A stretch of DNA of 21,099 nt from Silene noctiflora (Eukaryota > Streptophyta > Magnoliopsida > Caryophyllales > Caryophyllaceae): the NCBI GenBank assembly GCA_009801015.1, contig VHZZ01000004.1:843901-864999 (forward strand), written 5' to 3'. The notes under the pieces were generated by a model, which saw nothing but the letters and a program-made list of their open reading frames with translations, did not search any database and was not told where the DNA came from. The position numbers were made by a program, and so were the translations under genes. Every line of letters begins with the position of its first letter. The stretch's first letter is position 1. Below are positions 19,922-21,099 of the stretch, in pieces.

Positions 19922-20305
19922 ATGATGATGAAGATCACGGTAGTTTACCCATCACTCGACAATCCTCGTAAGAAACTAAGCTTCACTCGTATCATCACCT
20001 TGCCTGAGTCGATATCAGCGCTCGCTAAGTTGGNCCCCGGGAAGGTGTTCCAGGAGAAGAAGAGTACCAAAGTGCAATGCCAGAAGACGACCNTCAAAAC
20101 CCTAAAGCCATGCAAGAAGACAATCGAAACCCTANAGCCNNGCAAGAAGACNATCAAAACCCTAAAGCCATGCAAGAACTCGAACAACAACGAGAATAAT
20201 CNCAAGNTTGGCCGAATGACTAAGAAGACCGTACCTNTGGAGCNAAGTTTGGTGGAACTTATTAAATCACGTCGTGATTACTCGTTCTTGTGGGATGATA
20301 ATTGA
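19922..20305 (+). CDS. small uncharacterised protein with decapeptide repeats (127 aa)
   Basis: Single-exon frame starting MMMKITVVYPSLDNP and ending SLVELIKSRRDYSFLWDDN; three consecutive ATGs leave the exact start open. I do not recognise it with certainty. Residues 4-37 (KITVVYP...ITLPESISALAKL) and the C-terminus (VELIKSRRDYSFLW) recall, loosely, the two ends of a KHA domain as found at the tail of plant Shaker K+ channels; that is an inference from pattern only. Between them are three tandem ten-residue units of the form TLKPCKKxIx (about 58-85), encoded by a 30-bp DNA repeat, then an Asn-rich stretch. The protein is basic in the middle, with no signal peptide or membrane segment. Ten single ambiguous bases (N) lie in it, at 20034, 20093, 20135, 20140, 20141, 20152, 20202, 20207, 20237 and 20244, hiding several residues. 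A good TATA box precedes it, and two long direct repeats bracket it. Confidence 0.55.
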   Translation: MMMKITVVYPSLDNPRKKLSFTRIITLPESISALAKLXPGKVFQEKKSTKVQCQKTTXKTLKPCKKTIETLXXXKKXIKTLKPCKNSNNNENNXKXGRMTKKTVPXEXSLVELIKSRRDYSFLWDDN

Positions 20306-20586
20306 TCCGTTTTACCCAATTAATTGTATTAGTAATATGTTACTCTGTATTAAACTTTGGTTGTGGTTTTTTCTTGATAATTACGAGTATTGTAATTAAT
20401 AGATTTGGATAGTAGCTAGCTATGTACTCCGTAGAATGATTAATTCGAGTAATTTTTTTGTATTTGATTGTTTGTTTAATGTTGTTGAATGAGTTATTGT
20501 TCATTATTGTTTATATTGTTTATGTAATGTATCAATTGAATTCTTGCAGTATATATTATATTTTTTGTTTAATTTTAGCGTAGTAT
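20306..20586. other. 3' flank of the small gene
   Basis: AT-rich, with TGTACTCCGTA and several TTGTTTA words; presumably 3' UTR and spacer. Nothing else recognised. Confidence 0.5.
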
Positions 20587-20994
20587 AATATTTGTCATCT
20601 CGTTTTCCATGTTGAACTTATGTTGTTATAGTAGACATGGTTAATAATACGGTTCGACATGGATTGATTCGGTTAACCCGTGATGTCCGGCTCCACTTCC
20701 AACAGCCCGTTAAAAATTAATGAGATCCTCAAACAGGTTTAGAGTCCAAAACGTTAGGCCCGGGACGCCAAGCACGTTAAAAAAAAAAAAATACTTAAAT
20801 AATGAGCCAGGTTACGATCAAAGTTGAGTCACCCCGGCCAGGCCTGTGTCGTCAAACCTCCTAGACGGACTGATTCATGGCTTGGCCGGAGGATCACGGG
20901 CGACTTACCTCGGTCTAGCCCAGCTCGGCCTTAAACTTCCCATGGGTAAGTTTAATTATAAGGATGGTTTAGCTTGACTATGAGAAGGTTTTTT
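20587..20994. repeat. long direct repeat, copy B (about 408 bp)
   Basis: Same orientation and about 90% identical to copy A at 18503-18916. The match begins at the same base (AATATTTGTCATCTCG) and stops at AAGGTTTTT, exactly where the TGTAACACCCC sequence begins, so copy B seems to be cut by that later insertion. Confidence 0.9.
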
Positions 20995-21099
20995 GTAACA
21001 CCCCGGCCCAAACCTAGGGCCTGGAGCGGTCACTCACGGTAGCTCGTCAGGCTGTGTACATGGCCCACAGATCAACACGGGTCCTTTCCAGCGCATTTT
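20994..21099. mobile_element. edge of a probable LTR-type element, running off the window
   Basis: TGTAACACCCCGGCCC starts abruptly at the point where copy B loses its match to copy A. TGTAACACCCC is a frequent beginning of plant long terminal repeats. Only about 105 bp are inside the window, so family, length and completeness cannot be judged. Confidence 0.4.

Noticed and set aside
19945-20205. 86-aa - strand frame opposite the small gene
   Set aside because: Mirror of the + strand frame including its repeat; the + strand has the TATA box and the better protein ends.
18503-20994. The two direct repeats as the long terminal repeats of one retroelement around the small gene
   Set aside because: There are no TG...CA ends, no primer-binding-site-like sequence after copy A, no polypurine tract before copy B, and no element-type protein between them. 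A promoter and a single small frame fit a bracketed gene or chance better.

Overview
This window is nuclear DNA from a flowering plant. Its genes have many short GT-AG introns, their products are plant-specific, and the spacers are AT-rich and full of small non-autonomous transposons. The abundance of Stowaway ends (CTCCCTCCGT), GACCCGA heptamer repeats and TAAGACSGTCTTA fold-backs reminds me of Caryophyllales genomes. That placement is an impression, not something the sequence proves.

Layout. Positions 1-3.3 kb hold no gene I can support: AT-rich DNA, an ATT microsatellite, a decayed Stowaway element and two degenerate GACCCGA-type repeats. From 3.3 to 7.3 kb on the + strand lies a complete four-exon gene for a GT47 (exostosin-family) glycosyltransferase, 524 aa, probably preceded by a non-coding leader exon and a leader intron full of transposon relics. 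At 8.8-9.4 kb on the - strand is an intronless 194-aa AP2/ERF transcription factor of the DREB type, most like the A-4/TINY group. The 1.4-kb spacer upstream of it carries a well-preserved Mutator-like MITE (9790-10265) and a compound fold-back element (10349-10531). From 10.8 to 16.7 kb on the - strand is a complete 14-exon peroxisomal acyl-CoA oxidase of the ACX1 type, 667 aa, ending in the peroxisomal signal SRL. Its first intron hosts a near-intact Stowaway MITE and other fold-backs.

From 16.8 to 19 kb is a nested transposon mosaic: a GGATCC-rich element with an exact 9-bp target duplication inside an older repeat, next to a GACCCGA heptamer element. From 18.5 kb to the end, two direct repeats of about 410 bp, roughly 90% identical, bracket a 1.67-kb segment. 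That segment holds a TATA box and a small intronless reading frame (127 aa) of unknown function. All ten ambiguous bases of the window fall in this one reading frame. The last ~105 bases look like the edge of another, probably LTR-type, element inserted into the second direct repeat.

The genes do not form an operon-like unit. They are independent loci: cell-wall or glycan synthesis (GT47), stress-type transcription control (DREB), and peroxisomal beta-oxidation, which also serves jasmonate synthesis (ACX1). I see no clearly new biological system. The best candidate for something undescribed is the small repeat-bracketed gene at 19922-20305.
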